Source: Campylobacter gracilis
Lineage (GTDB): Bacteria > Campylobacterota > Campylobacteria > Campylobacterales > Campylobacteraceae
Assembly: GCF_001190745.1 (NCBI RefSeq)
Contig: NZ_CP012196.1
Span: 1-64,000 of the forward strand
Reading direction: 5' to 3'
Length of the DNA stretch: 64,000 nucleotides
Shown here: positions 28,301 to 37,849 of the stretch, in pieces
Layout: each line of letters starts with the position of its first letter
Numbering within the stretch: position 1 is the first letter of the stretch
Notes under the pieces: generated by a model
What the model was told of the DNA's origin: nothing
Database searches by the model: none
What the model saw: only the letters and a program-made list of their open reading frames with translations
Position numbers and translations under genes: made by a program

Positions 28301-29113
28301 TCAATCCAAACTAAAAAATCGCCTAAGCTTCCATTTAAAATTCTTCTTCGGAATTTGTGTATCACTAAAATCGTCGCTGTAAATTTCGTTTTTATCGGTG
28401 AAATAGCCGCTATTTTGAGCCTGCGGTATAAAGTTGGTCCGATCTTCTATTTTTACGTTTAGCGCCTTGAAATATTGCAGCAGCTCATAATACTCTTTTG
28501 TAGATACGGCATTTATTAAAAAGTAATTTCTGTTGTTAAATTTGATGACGAAATTTCTTTTTAACAGCCAAAGGGGCTCCGAGCTCTTTTTGAGCTTGTA
28601 AATTTTATACGGCAGAGCAAATATTAAATATAGCATTAGATGCTTTATATAAAGAGCAAGTTTGCCTATATGAACGCCTATGCTTGAATATCTATATAAC
28701 TCATACGAGCTTAAATAATGGAACCTGCCGTAAGAGTTTTCTAGTTCGCATACTACACAGAAATGAACGCTAGATATATTTGCGGACGGATCGGGGGCTA
28801 TTTTGGTTTCGGAAATTATGCTATCTTTCATATCTATATTTTCGACGTAGCGGATCAGGCTGTTTGAAAAATAAAAATAGCTCGGATTTTTAGAAAAATT
28901 TTGCTCCGCCGAAATTCTTAGCCGTATGAAAGAATATGTCACAAAAATTAAAGAAACGATACCGAAAGCGCTAAATTTTCCCGTAGTGCCAGTCGTAATC
29001 AGATCATAAGCTAAAAGCGAAAAACCCAATATGCAAGTAAATATACTCCAGGAAAATACATGATAGACGGTGTAATCGTTTATGATCAATGGCTCTTTGT
29101 CGTAGTCTCGCAT
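28301..29113 (-). CDS. Two-helix membrane protein of unknown function
   Basis: A 270-residue protein with two membrane helices near the N-terminus (about residues 17-37 and 47-65) and a long soluble part. A less hydrophobic segment around residues 160-175 (LMLYLIFALPYKIY) may touch the membrane. The soluble region with RNFVIKFNNRNYFLINAVSTKEYYELLQYF recalls small PH-like domains, but the match is weak. The gene is AT-richer than its neighbours. No partner gene adjoins it and no function is proposed. Confidence 0.55.
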   Translation of the reverse strand: MRDYDKEPLIINDYTVYHVFSWSIFTCILGFSLLAYDLITTGTTGKFSAFGIVSLIFVTYSFIRLRISAEQNFSKNPSYFYFSNSLIRYVENIDMKDSIISETKIAPDPSANISSVHFCVVCELENSYGRFHYLSSYELYRYSSIGVHIGKLALYIKHLMLYLIFALPYKIYKLKKSSEPLWLLKRNFVIKFNNRNYFLINAVSTKEYYELLQYFKALNVKIEDRTNFIPQAQNSGYFTDKNEIYSDDFSDTQIPKKNFKWKLRRFFSLD

Positions 29114-29302
29114 AAATCCCCTATTTTGTAAAATTTTGGCACATTATAACGCTTTATTCTCATAACGTATTAAAATTTAAAGTCGTTTTGGCCATTTAAA
29201 TTTTTAAGTTTGTTATTAGGTAGAATTTTAAAATTCTACCCCACTTCGCCTTCTCTGCCGTATCTTGCCAGTCGTTGCATTTATGCCAATGTGGCGATAA
29301 GT

Positions 29303-30616
29303 TTAAAACGAAATATGCATACTAAGCGCGATTATGCATAAAAGTAGCGCCAGCGGAACATAGACAAAGCGCCCGATATCATACCAGAGCTTGCCGCGAA
29401 TCCTCTCTGCGCCCAGATTGATCTCATCTAAAATTTCATTCCGTTTAATTACCCAAAACCACGATATCGCTCCGATTACCGCTCCGATCGGAATGATATA
29501 AATTGATACGAAATCCATCCATGGCCCCCATGAGCTTATCGCTTCCATACCAAGGCCCGCACCAAGGCAGATCGCGCACAATAACGCAAGCGTGAAGGCG
29601 CGGCTTAGCCTTGGAAACTTATGCATTAGCGATTCGGCGACTACTTCGAACATATTTTGAAGCGATGAAATTCCACCAAAAATCACGGCGGTAAATAAAA
29701 TCACCGCAAAAATTCTACCGCCTGCCATATCTTGTAAAATTTTAGGCAGAGTTACGAAAAGTAGCTTAGGCCCCGCCGCAGGATCCATTCCATAAGCAAA
29801 TACTGCAGGGATCATCACTAGCGCAGCTACCATTGCGGCTAGCGTGTCAAATAGCGCGGTATTTTTCGCTGCAGATACGACATCTTCGTCCTTGGATAGA
29901 TACGCGCCATAGACGATCATCCCTGAGCCCGTAATCGATAGCGAGAAAAACGCCTGTCCCATCGCAGAAATCCAAACCATCGGATCTGCTAGCTTAGTAA
30001 AATCAGCGCCGAAAAGAAAGGCATATCCGCCCGCAGCGCCTTGCAGCGTCGCAACCCTAACCGCTAAAATTGCAAATAGCACGAAAAATAGCGGCATCAT
30101 AATTTTATTCGTTTTTTCGATGCTTTTGGCGCCGAAAAACAGCGTCAGCAACGTGCCTGCGACGATTATGCAGTGATAAGGTACCACGGAGTAGGGCGTC
30201 AGGGCAAAAGAGTTGAACCACGTATCGGTATTTTCGCTCATTAGCGAGCCGTCTATGGCTTGAACTAGCGCTTTTAAAACGTAGGCGATGATGACGGCAT
30301 AGCCCACTGCGATACACATCGAACCGGCAAGTGGCAACCAGCCGATAACCTTACCGATAGCGCCCAGTCCACGGCTTTTCCACGCGTATTCGTATGAGCC
30401 TAGCGTGCCTGTTTTGGCGCGGCGACCGATCGCGTATTCGGCGCTTAGGCCTACGTATGAAAACAGCGCTACGAAAAAAACGTAAATTAGCAAAAATGCG
30501 CCGCCGCCGTTTGTGCCGAGTTTATAAGGGAAGCCCCAGACATTTGCCATACCTACGGCGGAGCCCACGCAAGCGATGATAAAAGCCCAACGCGATGAGA
30601 ATTTGTGTTTTGTCAT
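29303..30616 (-). CDS. Sodium-dependent transporter, NSS/SNF family
   Basis: A 437-residue inner-membrane carrier of the LeuT-type neurotransmitter:sodium symporter family. The start, SRWAFIIACVGSAVGMANVWGFPYKLGTNGGGAFLLIY, holds the unwound TM1 with the sodium- and substrate-binding residues. About 11 helices follow, as in short bacterial members. The likely cargo is an amino acid such as tryptophan, tyrosine or another neutral one, taken up with sodium. There is no operon partner. Two such genes often lie side by side in Campylobacter, but only one is here. Confidence 0.92.
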   Translation of the reverse strand: MTKHKFSSRWAFIIACVGSAVGMANVWGFPYKLGTNGGGAFLLIYVFFVALFSYVGLSAEYAIGRRAKTGTLGSYEYAWKSRGLGAIGKVIGWLPLAGSMCIAVGYAVIIAYVLKALVQAIDGSLMSENTDTWFNSFALTPYSVVPYHCIIVAGTLLTLFFGAKSIEKTNKIMMPLFFVLFAILAVRVATLQGAAGGYAFLFGADFTKLADPMVWISAMGQAFFSLSITGSGMIVYGAYLSKDEDVVSAAKNTALFDTLAAMVAALVMIPAVFAYGMDPAAGPKLLFVTLPKILQDMAGGRIFAVILFTAVIFGGISSLQNMFEVVAESLMHKFPRLSRAFTLALLCAICLGAGLGMEAISSWGPWMDFVSIYIIPIGAVIGAISWFWVIKRNEILDEINLGAERIRGKLWYDIGRFVYVPLALLLCIIALSMHISF

Positions 30617-31258
30617 AAAGCCATCCGTGTGAAAAATTTTCGTTATGGTAGCAAAAAGGAATTTAAGATTTATTTATGCGGAATTTTAAGGCGCGCCAAT
30701 TTGATTACTTAGGAATTTTTAGAATTAAAATCGCGAAGTTTTAAAGCAGGATTGGCGGAATTTTACGATTAAAATTGATAGAGTTAATTCTGCGATACTG
30801 CGCGGCAAAATTTTATCTTTATAATTTTAGAATTTTACGCTTAGGCTTTGGATTTAAAATTTGCTTAGCTCGGGCTTACAGAGGGCTTACTATTTAAGTT
30901 AGGCGAGAAATTTAGATCAATTGAAATTTTAAAATTCCGCGAAATTTTAAAATTTTAAAATTTACGATCTCGCAAAATTTAAAAATAGGCTCATCAAGAA
31001 ATTCTATCTAGCGCCGCTCTGGCAGAATTCCGCGGTAGAATTTCGCCCTTCGTTTACAGCGCGCAGAAGGTTTATAGATAGCACTTTTGTAAACCCTACA
31101 GGGCGCGGGCATTCCTCTGCCTGCTATTAGGGCATCTATATGGTAGCAGCAAAAAATTTTTGCCCTATATGGGGATTGAGAGCGTCGCAAGCGGCAGCGC
31201 GCTTGAAATTTCCGGCGCACAGCATCACAGAGCGAAATTTATTAACTCACACTTTGGC
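30617..31258. other. Intergenic region, repeat-rich, no gene seen
   Basis: About 640 bp with a dense cluster of AAATTTTAAAATTT-type palindromes (30925-30965) and GAATTC blocks. Two short frames in the right half lack ribosome-binding sites and any family pattern. No RNA signature recognised. Confidence 0.55.
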
Positions 31259-32596
31259 TTAGTTATTTTTCTCCGCTTCTTCGTTTTCTTGCGGCTGCGC
31301 GACTGCTTTTTTGATCGCCTTTACGAGCGAGACCCTCGTGCCATCCATTCGCAGCACTTCATAGTCGCAGTTTTCATCACTTATTTTATCGCCGATTTCA
31401 GGTAGGCTGCCGAAGAGATTAAAGACGTAGCCGCCGATCGTTAGCTGCTCGGTCTCCTCATCAAAGTCAATGCCCATCACCTCCTCGACGCCTTCGATCT
31501 CAAAGCGGCCTCTAAACTCAAAGGTGTTCTCGTCGATACGTTTGAAATTTTGCGCATTCGCGTCGTGCTCGTCGTTGATGTCGCCAAAAATTTCTTCTAT
31601 TATATCTTCCATCGTCAAAAATCCCGCCGTGCCGCCGTATTCGTCGATGACGAGCGCGGCAAAAATACGCTGCTTATTCATCATCGGTAAAATTTTAGAG
31701 ATTGGGCTGTTTTCAGGCACGATGATGAGTTTGCGCACGATCTTATCGAAGCTTTTATCTCCCTTTTGCTGGATGATGTCGCGGATGTGGATGAGGCCTA
31801 GGACGTTATCCTTGCTGCCGTCGATATACGGAAAGCGCGTAAATTTCGACTGCAATACGGTTGCGTAGTTTTCGTCGTAGCTTTTTTGCTTATTTAGGCA
31901 AACTAGATCGCGCCTCGGTGTCATTATCTCTTTGGCGACCGTATCGCTAAAATCGACGGCATTTTTGATGATCTCGGTCTCTAGGCTATCGAGCACGCCG
32001 CCTTTTAGGCTCTCGCTTGCGATGATTTTGATCTCTTCGTCAGAAAGCGCGAGCTCGCTCTCCTTAGCGGGCTTTACGCCGATGATTTTAAGCGATACGG
32101 CAGCGATGAAGTCAAATGCCTTTATGATCGGAAAAAACATAATCCAAAAAATATGAAGCGGCCTAGAGATGAAAAGCACGATCTTCTCGGTTTTAGCAAT
32201 AGCGATGGATTTTGGCACCAGCTCGCCGAGCACGACGTGAAATAACGTAACGAGCGTAAAAGATATGACGAAGGCGATCGTATGTGCCGCCGCTCCGCTA
32301 CCTATACTGATGGATCTTAGCGGCAGCTCGATCAGTCTCGATACCGCAGGCTCACCGATCCAGCCGAGGGCGAGCGAGCTTATCGTAATGCCTAGCTGTG
32401 TGGCGCTGAGGTAGGTGTCAAGGGAGTTTGAAATTTTAAAAGCGAGCTTTGCGTTTGGAATTTTATCCTTGATAAGCTCTTCGAGGCGCGATTTTCTTAT
32501 TTTTACGATTGAGAATTCCGAAAGAACGAAAAAAGCATTCATAAAGATGAATACAAAAGCTAAAACTAACATTAAAACTGAACTGTCCGTGTCCAA
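31259..32596 (-). CDS. CNNM/CorC-type hemolysin-family protein with CBS domains
   Basis: A 445-residue inner-membrane protein. It has an N-terminal DUF21/CNNM domain with three to four helices (residues about 5-190), two CBS domains (about 210-345, with MTPRRDLVCL and IDEYGGTAGFLTMEDIIEEIFGDI) and a C-terminal CorC_HlyC domain (DENTFEFRGRFEIEGVEEVMG). Family members take part in magnesium or cobalt efflux and homeostasis; the name hemolysin (TlyC) is historical. The gene stands alone on the minus strand. The substrate ion is inferred from the family only. Confidence 0.9.
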   Translation of the reverse strand: MDTDSSVLMLVLAFVFIFMNAFFVLSEFSIVKIRKSRLEELIKDKIPNAKLAFKISNSLDTYLSATQLGITISSLALGWIGEPAVSRLIELPLRSISIGSGAAAHTIAFVISFTLVTLFHVVLGELVPKSIAIAKTEKIVLFISRPLHIFWIMFFPIIKAFDFIAAVSLKIIGVKPAKESELALSDEEIKIIASESLKGGVLDSLETEIIKNAVDFSDTVAKEIMTPRRDLVCLNKQKSYDENYATVLQSKFTRFPYIDGSKDNVLGLIHIRDIIQQKGDKSFDKIVRKLIIVPENSPISKILPMMNKQRIFAALVIDEYGGTAGFLTMEDIIEEIFGDINDEHDANAQNFKRIDENTFEFRGRFEIEGVEEVMGIDFDEETEQLTIGGYVFNLFGSLPEIGDKISDENCDYEVLRMDGTRVSLVKAIKKAVAQPQENEEAEKNN

Positions 32597-32877
32597 ATTT
32601 CTTATCCTTTGAAATTTAAAAATAAATATTTATGATTATATCTAAAAACGCTTTAAAATCCAAAAGGTGTGGAAAATGCCTCGCGCCCGTGCGTAGAATT
32701 CTGCGGTAATTTAAAATTTCGCGCTGCGGCAGGTCTTTGTCACGGCAAAACTCCAGCGCGGCGGCGGATAATCCTAGCGCCGCGCGCAAGCCCATTAAGA
32801 AATTTAAATGCGATGATAAAACCTGCTACTTAAAAAACCTCAGCGCGCAAACTCTTGCGAAATTTTAAATCGCAAGA

Positions 32878-33687
32878 CTATCTATTTCTTGTGGCGGCCT
32901 CGTAAAGCGGCAAGACTTTCGGCATCACCTCTTTTAGATCGGCGATGCGATCGTCGTTTGAAGGGTGCGTGGACATAAATTTAAGTGGATGACTCTCATT
33001 TAGCTTATTCATCTTCTCCCAGACGTTTATCGCCGCCCTCGGATCGTATCCTGCGCGTGCCATCAGCTCAACGCCCATCAGATCGGCCTCAGTCTCATGC
33101 GTGCGTGAAAACGGCAGCGTGAATGTGTATTGAGCCGCCATATTCAAAGCTGCTGAGCCCAGATCTCCAAGCCCTGCTGCGGAGCTTGCTACGGCGATAC
33201 CGACATCTTTCATCTGTTCAGTCGAGGCTCGCTCGCGGCTGTGTTCGCGCAGTGCGTGCGACATTTCGTGCCCCAAAATAGCAGCCAGCTCGGCATCGGT
33301 AAGCTTAAGCTTTTCGATGATGCCCGTATATACGACGATGCGACCGCCAGGCATACACCAAGCATTGATCGTAGGGTCGTTGATGACGTTTACCTGCCAG
33401 TTCCATTTCAGTGCGTCTTTGCGAAATGCGCCTACTTGAGCGATTAGGCGCTTCGAGATGCCTCTAACGCGATCAGTTAGCTTTTTATCGGTATTTAGGA
33501 CGTGCTTGGCGTTTGCTTGGGCGGTAATTTGCTTGTAGGCAAGCGCGGCACTTTGATCCATTTCAGCTTCGCTTACGGTAATGAATTGCGAGCGGTCGAT
33601 GCCTACGGCGCCGCCTTGCGTGGTGCTCGCGCAGCCGGTAAAAATCATCATCGCAGCAAAGGATATTAAAAGAGCTAATTTTTTCAT
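32878..33687 (-). CDS. M48-family zinc metalloprotease, lipoprotein
   Basis: A 269-residue exported protease. It has lipoprotein signal MKKLALLISFAAMMIFTGC with the lipid-carrying Cys19. The zinc site is HEMSHALREH near residue 140, with the third ligand in HETEADLMGVELMARAGYDP. The fold and short length match the LoiP/YggG or BepA-like M48 proteases without TPR repeats. The role is likely periplasmic quality control of outer-membrane proteins (inference). TTCTCCTTAAAATT in the upstream spacer gives a good AAGGAGA ribosome-binding site on the minus strand. Confidence 0.92.
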   Translation of the reverse strand: MKKLALLISFAAMMIFTGCASTTQGGAVGIDRSQFITVSEAEMDQSAALAYKQITAQANAKHVLNTDKKLTDRVRGISKRLIAQVGAFRKDALKWNWQVNVINDPTINAWCMPGGRIVVYTGIIEKLKLTDAELAAILGHEMSHALREHSRERASTEQMKDVGIAVASSAAGLGDLGSAALNMAAQYTFTLPFSRTHETEADLMGVELMARAGYDPRAAINVWEKMNKLNESHPLKFMSTHPSNDDRIADLKEVMPKVLPLYEAATRNR

Positions 33688-34815
33688 CTTTTCTCCTTAA
33701 AATTTTGCGGCGATTTTAGCGAAATTTGGTTAAATTTTTAGAATTTTATTTTGGATCGTTGGATTTTGTGAGCACGATCTATTTGGAATTTGTCGTGAAA
33801 TTTAAGAACACCCATCGTCTTTAAAATAGGATTGGGCTTTGTAATTTAGCGATAAAATTTAGCGGTGATTTCGCAGAATTTTATCGCGGCGTAAACGAGG
33901 TATTGCTATGTGAAAATAGTGGGTTTAATCCAAGCGTGGCGCTGTATAAACAAGGTACCTCTGCGCCTAAATAGAGCGGGGGGGCGGTTTCAAATTTATG
34001 CTGCGTAGGCTACGATAAGTCTAGCGGAATTTTATTTGCACTAAGCGCTCAGTTTGGGTGGATAGGAGCAATTTGAAATTTGCGCAATCAAATCGCGCGA
34101 TAAAATGGGCTCGGATGTCGCTATGATTTGAGATTAGTCGCGTTGGTATTTTGTGGCGCATAAATTCTAATTATTGGCTTGGCAAAAGGCACTACACCAC
34201 TGCATCTTGTGTTACAATAAAATTTCGTTGTGGGAATTGAAATGATCGCAGAAATGTCAAACGCCGTAGGTGCTTTTTCGTAGAATTTATCTCGCGAAAT
34301 TTCATTTGCGCGCGTCAAGATAAAATTTCAAACTGCAAACCGCGCCGTATCATTTTGGGTAGAATTTTAATTTTATGCGTTTAGAATTTTAAAATTCGGC
34401 TACGCAAATTTGTATGATGAAATTTCAAGCTTAAAATTCCGCGCCGGCTTTGGAATTTTATATGCGTCACGTCAGCTATAAAATCTTACACTTAGAATTT
34501 TATCACTGCGGCAAGATTTGGTTGGACCGGGGTCTCGCATCGCCGTAGGATTTTTGGCGGCACGGAATTTTGCAGCGCGCATCTAAATTTAGCTATGCAA
34601 AATTCCTAAAATTCTTTATCAGCATGGAATTTTGCAGCGCCGTTAAAACGCATAAAGAATTCTGCGCAGGCTTCGCAAACTCTAACGAAAGCTCCTTTCT
34701 TTTAGGGCACGCGAGCTTTAAGGCATGCTAGTATAAGGCATGCTAGTAAATTTTGCAGCGCAAAGCAGCGAGCATCGAGTGTTTGCCGCTAGGGTTTCGC
34801 GCCCGCGGCGCCCAT
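33688..34815. other. Long intergenic region, no gene seen
   Basis: About 1.1 kb without a credible frame or RNA motif. It holds many GAATTT/AAATTC blocks, a G7 tract (33978-33984) and a 15-bp direct repeat AAGGCATGCTAGTA (two copies, about 34720-34750). The G7 run lies near no promoter-like sequence. Confidence 0.5.
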
Positions 34816-36075
34816 TTAGTCCTTTTTGGACTTTAGCTTGGCGATTGTCTCTTTTGCGGCCTCGTAAGCCTTAGCGCTCATCTCACGCGCCCTTTCGCTT
34901 ACGTTTTTGGCGACGTCGGAGCTTTTTAGCTCAGCAAATTTTTGGCTCATCTTCTTTTCAAATTCGCTAAGCTCTTTTTTGATTGCGTCCAATTTCTCGT
35001 CCAGATCGAGGTTTTCGATGATTTTGGCGCTTTTTTGGCTCAGCTCTTGAGTGATTTCGCGCGCCTTGGCGCTCGCCTTTTTTGCGCGCTCGCCAAGCTC
35101 GATCTCGCCGATTTTGGCGCTTAGCTGCTCGGCAAGATCGCTTGAAATTTTTCTAAATTTAGCCAGATAGCCGCCGAATTCTTCATCGGCGATCTTTGCG
35201 ATCTCGCTTTTAGCGGGCTCCTCCGAGCTTGCGACCGCATCGCTTAAAACCGCGCTAAATAGCTCGCTCATCTGCGTAATTTGAAGTTTTTTATCCTCTA
35301 GGCTCTGCGCGTCGCTTGCTGGCGAGAAGCTTAGCTCGTCGCGGTATCTTTCGGCGGCTTTGTTTATGCCGTCGTAGCAGCCTAAAATCGCGCCTCTAAT
35401 CAGCGCAGAGGCTGTATTTTTGCTCTCGTTTGCGACGAAAATCGCGCGATTTATGATGATTTTTGAAATTTCTTTAGTGCGGAATTTCGTAAATTCTCCG
35501 TCGCCGATAGCCGAAAATGCGATATTTTTCGCCGTCTCGTGCGCGGTATCCTCGATGTCGGTGCCGCTTTCGAGTACGCTTATGAAGGCTAGTTCGCTTG
35601 CTTCTTTCAGCACGTCCGCAAGCGGAAGTTTGCTCGCGATCGCTCGCTGTAGCGCCGAGCCTATGCGCTCTTTTAGCTCTGTTTCGCTTGCGTTTTGCAG
35701 CGCGGTATCCAGATCATCATAGCTGCGCAAAACAAGGGTTTTAATTGCCTTTTGCTTACAAGCGATCTTTTTACGGAGATCGTCGTAGTCGTAGATGAGC
35801 TTGTAAAGCCCCTGCTCGTCCTCGTCGCACAGTGCCTTTTTTACCCCTTCGATTAGCGCTTCGGAGGAGGCGTCCTTTAGAGCTCCTATTTCGTTAAGCT
35901 CGGCGGCAAAGCTTAAGATGAGCTCGGCGCTTTTAGCGCTTTTAGCATCTTCGCTAAGCCCGCGTAGAGCCTGAAGGCTCTGTTCAAAAGCTAAATTTTG
36001 CACGCAGGCCGCCAGCTCCTCGCCACGAATTTGCGCGAGATCGGCGCCTAATTTTTCTATTAGTTTTTCCTTCAT
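34816..36075 (-). CDS. Conserved helical protein of unknown function downstream of moaC
   Basis: A 419-residue, mostly alpha-helical, alanine/glutamate/lysine-rich protein without signal peptide or membrane helix. The last 120 residues (from about 300) are coiled-coil-like: LSAKIGEIELGERAKKASAKAREITQELSQKSAKI. The N-terminal 200 residues have helical pairs such as ALQRAIASKLPLADVLKEASELAFISVLESGTDIEDTAHETAKN. It is 8 bp after the DUF493 gene, so it is in the moaC operon. From memory the same order (moaC, DUF493, helical protein) occurs in C. jejuni. Function unknown. Confidence 0.7.
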   Translation of the reverse strand: MKEKLIEKLGADLAQIRGEELAACVQNLAFEQSLQALRGLSEDAKSAKSAELILSFAAELNEIGALKDASSEALIEGVKKALCDEDEQGLYKLIYDYDDLRKKIACKQKAIKTLVLRSYDDLDTALQNASETELKERIGSALQRAIASKLPLADVLKEASELAFISVLESGTDIEDTAHETAKNIAFSAIGDGEFTKFRTKEISKIIINRAIFVANESKNTASALIRGAILGCYDGINKAAERYRDELSFSPASDAQSLEDKKLQITQMSELFSAVLSDAVASSEEPAKSEIAKIADEEFGGYLAKFRKISSDLAEQLSAKIGEIELGERAKKASAKAREITQELSQKSAKIIENLDLDEKLDAIKKELSEFEKKMSQKFAELKSSDVAKNVSERAREMSAKAYEAAKETIAKLKSKKD

Positions 36076-36083
36076 ATCCTCTC

Positions 36084-36344
36084 CTACAGTATGTATTTAA
36101 AACGAGCCTTCAAGCGCTCGAAAATTTCATTTCTATGCGTATCGCTATTTACGAAGACGCTTACGTTGAAGCTCATATATTTGCCGCCGTTTGAAAAGCG
36201 CGAAAAGTCTATTTTGTAATTCTCGCCCTTTAAAATTTCATCGATCTGCTCGCGCTTTTGGGTGGTCGCATCTAGGACTACTTTGTATTCCCAAAAGAGC
36301 GGATAGTCAATTTTTGGCTTTTCAGCCCCTAATATACACGCCAC
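36084..36344 (-). CDS. DUF493 (YbeD-like) small protein
   Basis: An 86-residue ACT-like DUF493 protein: [25 protein letters not shown], then [28 protein letters not shown], the KGxYxS-V-type core. The start codon appears to be GTG at 36344, inside the 3' end of moaC (23-bp overlap); no better start exists. Family function is unknown; YbeD is linked to lipoate/biotin-type enzyme regulation only by neighbourhood in other bacteria. Confidence 0.8.
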   Translation of the reverse strand: MACILGAEKPKIDYPLFWEYKVVLDATTQKREQIDEILKGENYKIDFSRFSNGGKYMSFNVSVFVNSDTHRNEIFERLKARFKYIL

Positions 36345-36792
36345 TCTTGCCCCCCTCTTTGCGCTGTAGCACGATGCCTGTGATCTGCATCGATTTATCT
36401 ATCGCTTTTAGCATATCATAAATCGTCAGCAGCCCCACGCTCACGCCCGTTAGAGCCTCCATCTCGACGCCCGTTTTGCCCGTGATTTTCACCGTTACAA
36501 AAAGCTTAAACGCGCACTCGCTCGTAAGCTCTTCGATATCGGTTTTAATTGAAGTAATCGTGAGCGGATGAGTCATGGGTATTAGCTCGCTCGTCTTTTT
36601 AGCGCCCATTATCGCGGCAATGACGGCGGTTTGAAGCACGGGGCCTTTTTTGGCCGTGTTTTGCTTGACGGCGGCAAAAGCCTCCGCACTCATTCGTATG
36701 ATACCGCTAGCGGTGGCTACGCGCTCGCTCTCGTCCTTGGCGCCGACATCTACCATGCGGGGCATATTGTTTTCGTCGATATGTGTAAGCAT
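36322..36792 (-). CDS. moaC: Cyclic pyranopterin monophosphate synthase MoaC
   Basis: MoaC turns the GTP-derived 3',8-cyclo intermediate into cyclic pyranopterin monophosphate, the second product on the way to molybdenum cofactor. The 156-residue protein shows [18 protein letters not shown] at the start, [16 protein letters not shown] and [28 protein letters not shown], the three conserved blocks with the active-site K and D. I start at ATG 36792 behind AAGGA; a longer frame runs back into a terminator. MoaC supports the molybdenum reductases found earlier in this window. Confidence 0.96.
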   Translation of the reverse strand: MLTHIDENNMPRMVDVGAKDESERVATASGIIRMSAEAFAAVKQNTAKKGPVLQTAVIAAIMGAKKTSELIPMTHPLTITSIKTDIEELTSECAFKLFVTVKITGKTGVEMEALTGVSVGLLTIYDMLKAIDKSMQITGIVLQRKEGGKSGVYIRG

Positions 36793-36817
36793 AAAATTCC
36801 TTGCAGTTTTTGGCGGG

Positions 36818-36823
36818 ATTATA
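36818..36823 (-). promoter_or_regulatory. -10 box of the moaC operon
   Basis: TATAAT on the minus strand, about 25 bp before the moaC ATG and just beyond the small-RNA terminator. The leader is therefore short, with no room for a Moco riboswitch. Confidence 0.7.
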
Positions 36824-36839
36824 GCAGAATTTCGGGCAT

Positions 36840-36901
36840 AAAAAAAGCCCGAGCTTTTAAACTCGGGCTTCATACAAAAAGGAGGTTTTATCTTGTCGGA
36901 C
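36840..36901 (-). ncRNA. Candidate small RNA with a CCUCC motif
   Basis: A minus-strand unit with its own TATAAT (36909-36914), a predicted start near 36901 and a rho-independent terminator: a 9-bp stem AAGCCCGAG/CTCGGGCTT (36845-36870), 8-nt loop and seven U residues ending near 36840. The transcript would be about 62 nt. Its single-stranded part has AAAACCUCCUUUUU, complementary to Shine-Dalgarno sequences such as AAAGGAGG. It contains no convincing ORF or ribosome-binding site. The moaC promoter begins directly after the terminator, so the two units are separate. It matches no RNA family I can name. Confidence 0.65.
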
Positions 36902-37402
36902 GAAAATGATTATACTACCTAAACAGTAAATAGAAATAAAATATATCCTTTTTAGGCAAACTCTTTCGCGTTTAATTTATAGCCGTTTTTAAAAATTTAA
37001 TGGCATGCTATGGCGCGCTACGTGGGAATTTGAATGGGTAGCGAAATAAAATGGAGTCAAAAAGTGACTAAATTTAAAGCGGACGTTTGAAGGACAAAGA
37101 TAAAATTTAAGCGGCATTTGAGGTTGTTTCACCTTGAAACGAGGATTTAAAGAGAGTCGAGCAGGGCGCTCCGCAAAGGCACTATAAATAAAATTCTGCA
37201 AAGGTAAAACGGGTTAAATTTTAAATAACTTTTGCTTTAAATTTTAGCCCTCCTTAATTAATCGCAAGGTTTTTGTGCGCAATGCAATATAAATTTAAAT
37301 TCTTTACGCGAGCGTTAAACGACGCAGGCGCGGATTAAAATAGCGCGCGCAAATTTAAATATCGTCGCGCAAAATCCGGCCTGCGTTTGAAATTTAGCTC
37401 GT
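36902..37402. other. Intergenic region with the small-RNA promoter
   Basis: TATAAT at 36909-36914 (minus) drives the candidate small RNA; the AT-rich stretch upstream to about 36950 fits the periodic upstream element of Campylobacter promoters. The remaining 450 bp show no gene. Confidence 0.6.
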
Positions 37403-37849
37403 TTAAATTTTAAACGTTTTTAGCAGGCTGCCTAAGCTTAACCCCTTATCTTCGCCGTTTGCGCCGCCTCCTAAAAGATCGCCCAAAAAGCTACTTGCGT
37501 CGTTGATATCGATTTTGCCGTCGCCGTTGAGGTCGAGCTTGGCGCTTGCGATTTTGCCGATCAGCGCGCTAAAATCCACCCCTTTGCTATCGACGGCGTT
37601 TGCTTGCACGTCCTCGCCGCCGCCTAAAAGTCCGCCCAGCATCGAGCCTAGCGAGCTCGATCCGCCGCTTTCGTTTTTGCTTAAAAAATTTGAGCTGATG
37701 CCCGCAATTATTGCATTTATCTGATCGTCAGGCAGGTCCACGCCTAGAAATTTTTCGATAAAAGCGACCGGACCGCTTTGAAATTCTCTTAAATTTTTAT
37801 CGTCGCTTTTGAGCGCAGAGACCATATTTACAAGTCCGTTTATGTCCAT
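37403..37849 (-). CDS. Small protein with a dockerin/EF-hand-like calcium loop
   Basis: A 148-residue protein without signal peptide. The N-terminal third (FQSGPVAFIEKFLGVDLPDDQINAIIAGI) is a compact helical motif I recall from small proteins of anaerobic bacteria, whose role I cannot state. A glycine/serine linker (SLGSMLGGLLGGGED) follows, then LDLNGDGKIDINDA, an EF-hand or dockerin-type calcium loop with D-x-N-x-D-G-x-I-x-x-x-D. A second Gly-rich stretch ends the protein. It abuts the YegP-like gene upstream with no gap, so the two are co-transcribed. Function unknown. Confidence 0.65.
   Translation of the reverse strand: MDINGLVNMVSALKSDDKNLREFQSGPVAFIEKFLGVDLPDDQINAIIAGISSNFLSKNESGGSSSLGSMLGGLLGGGEDVQANAVDSKGVDFSALIGKIASAKLDLNGDGKIDINDASSFLGDLLGGGANGEDKGLSLGSLLKTFKI

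Noticed and set aside
31008-31220. Minus-strand 70-residue Arg/Cys-rich frame
   Set aside because: No start signal; composition matches antisense reading of repeat-rich gap DNA.
33978-33984. G7 tract as a second phase-variation site
   Set aside because: Too short to slip often, and neither a promoter nor a coding frame crosses it.
36322-36873. Longer moaC start at 36873
   Set aside because: The extra 27 codons run through the small-RNA terminator and the moaC promoter; ATG 36792 has the ribosome-binding site and the family N-terminus.
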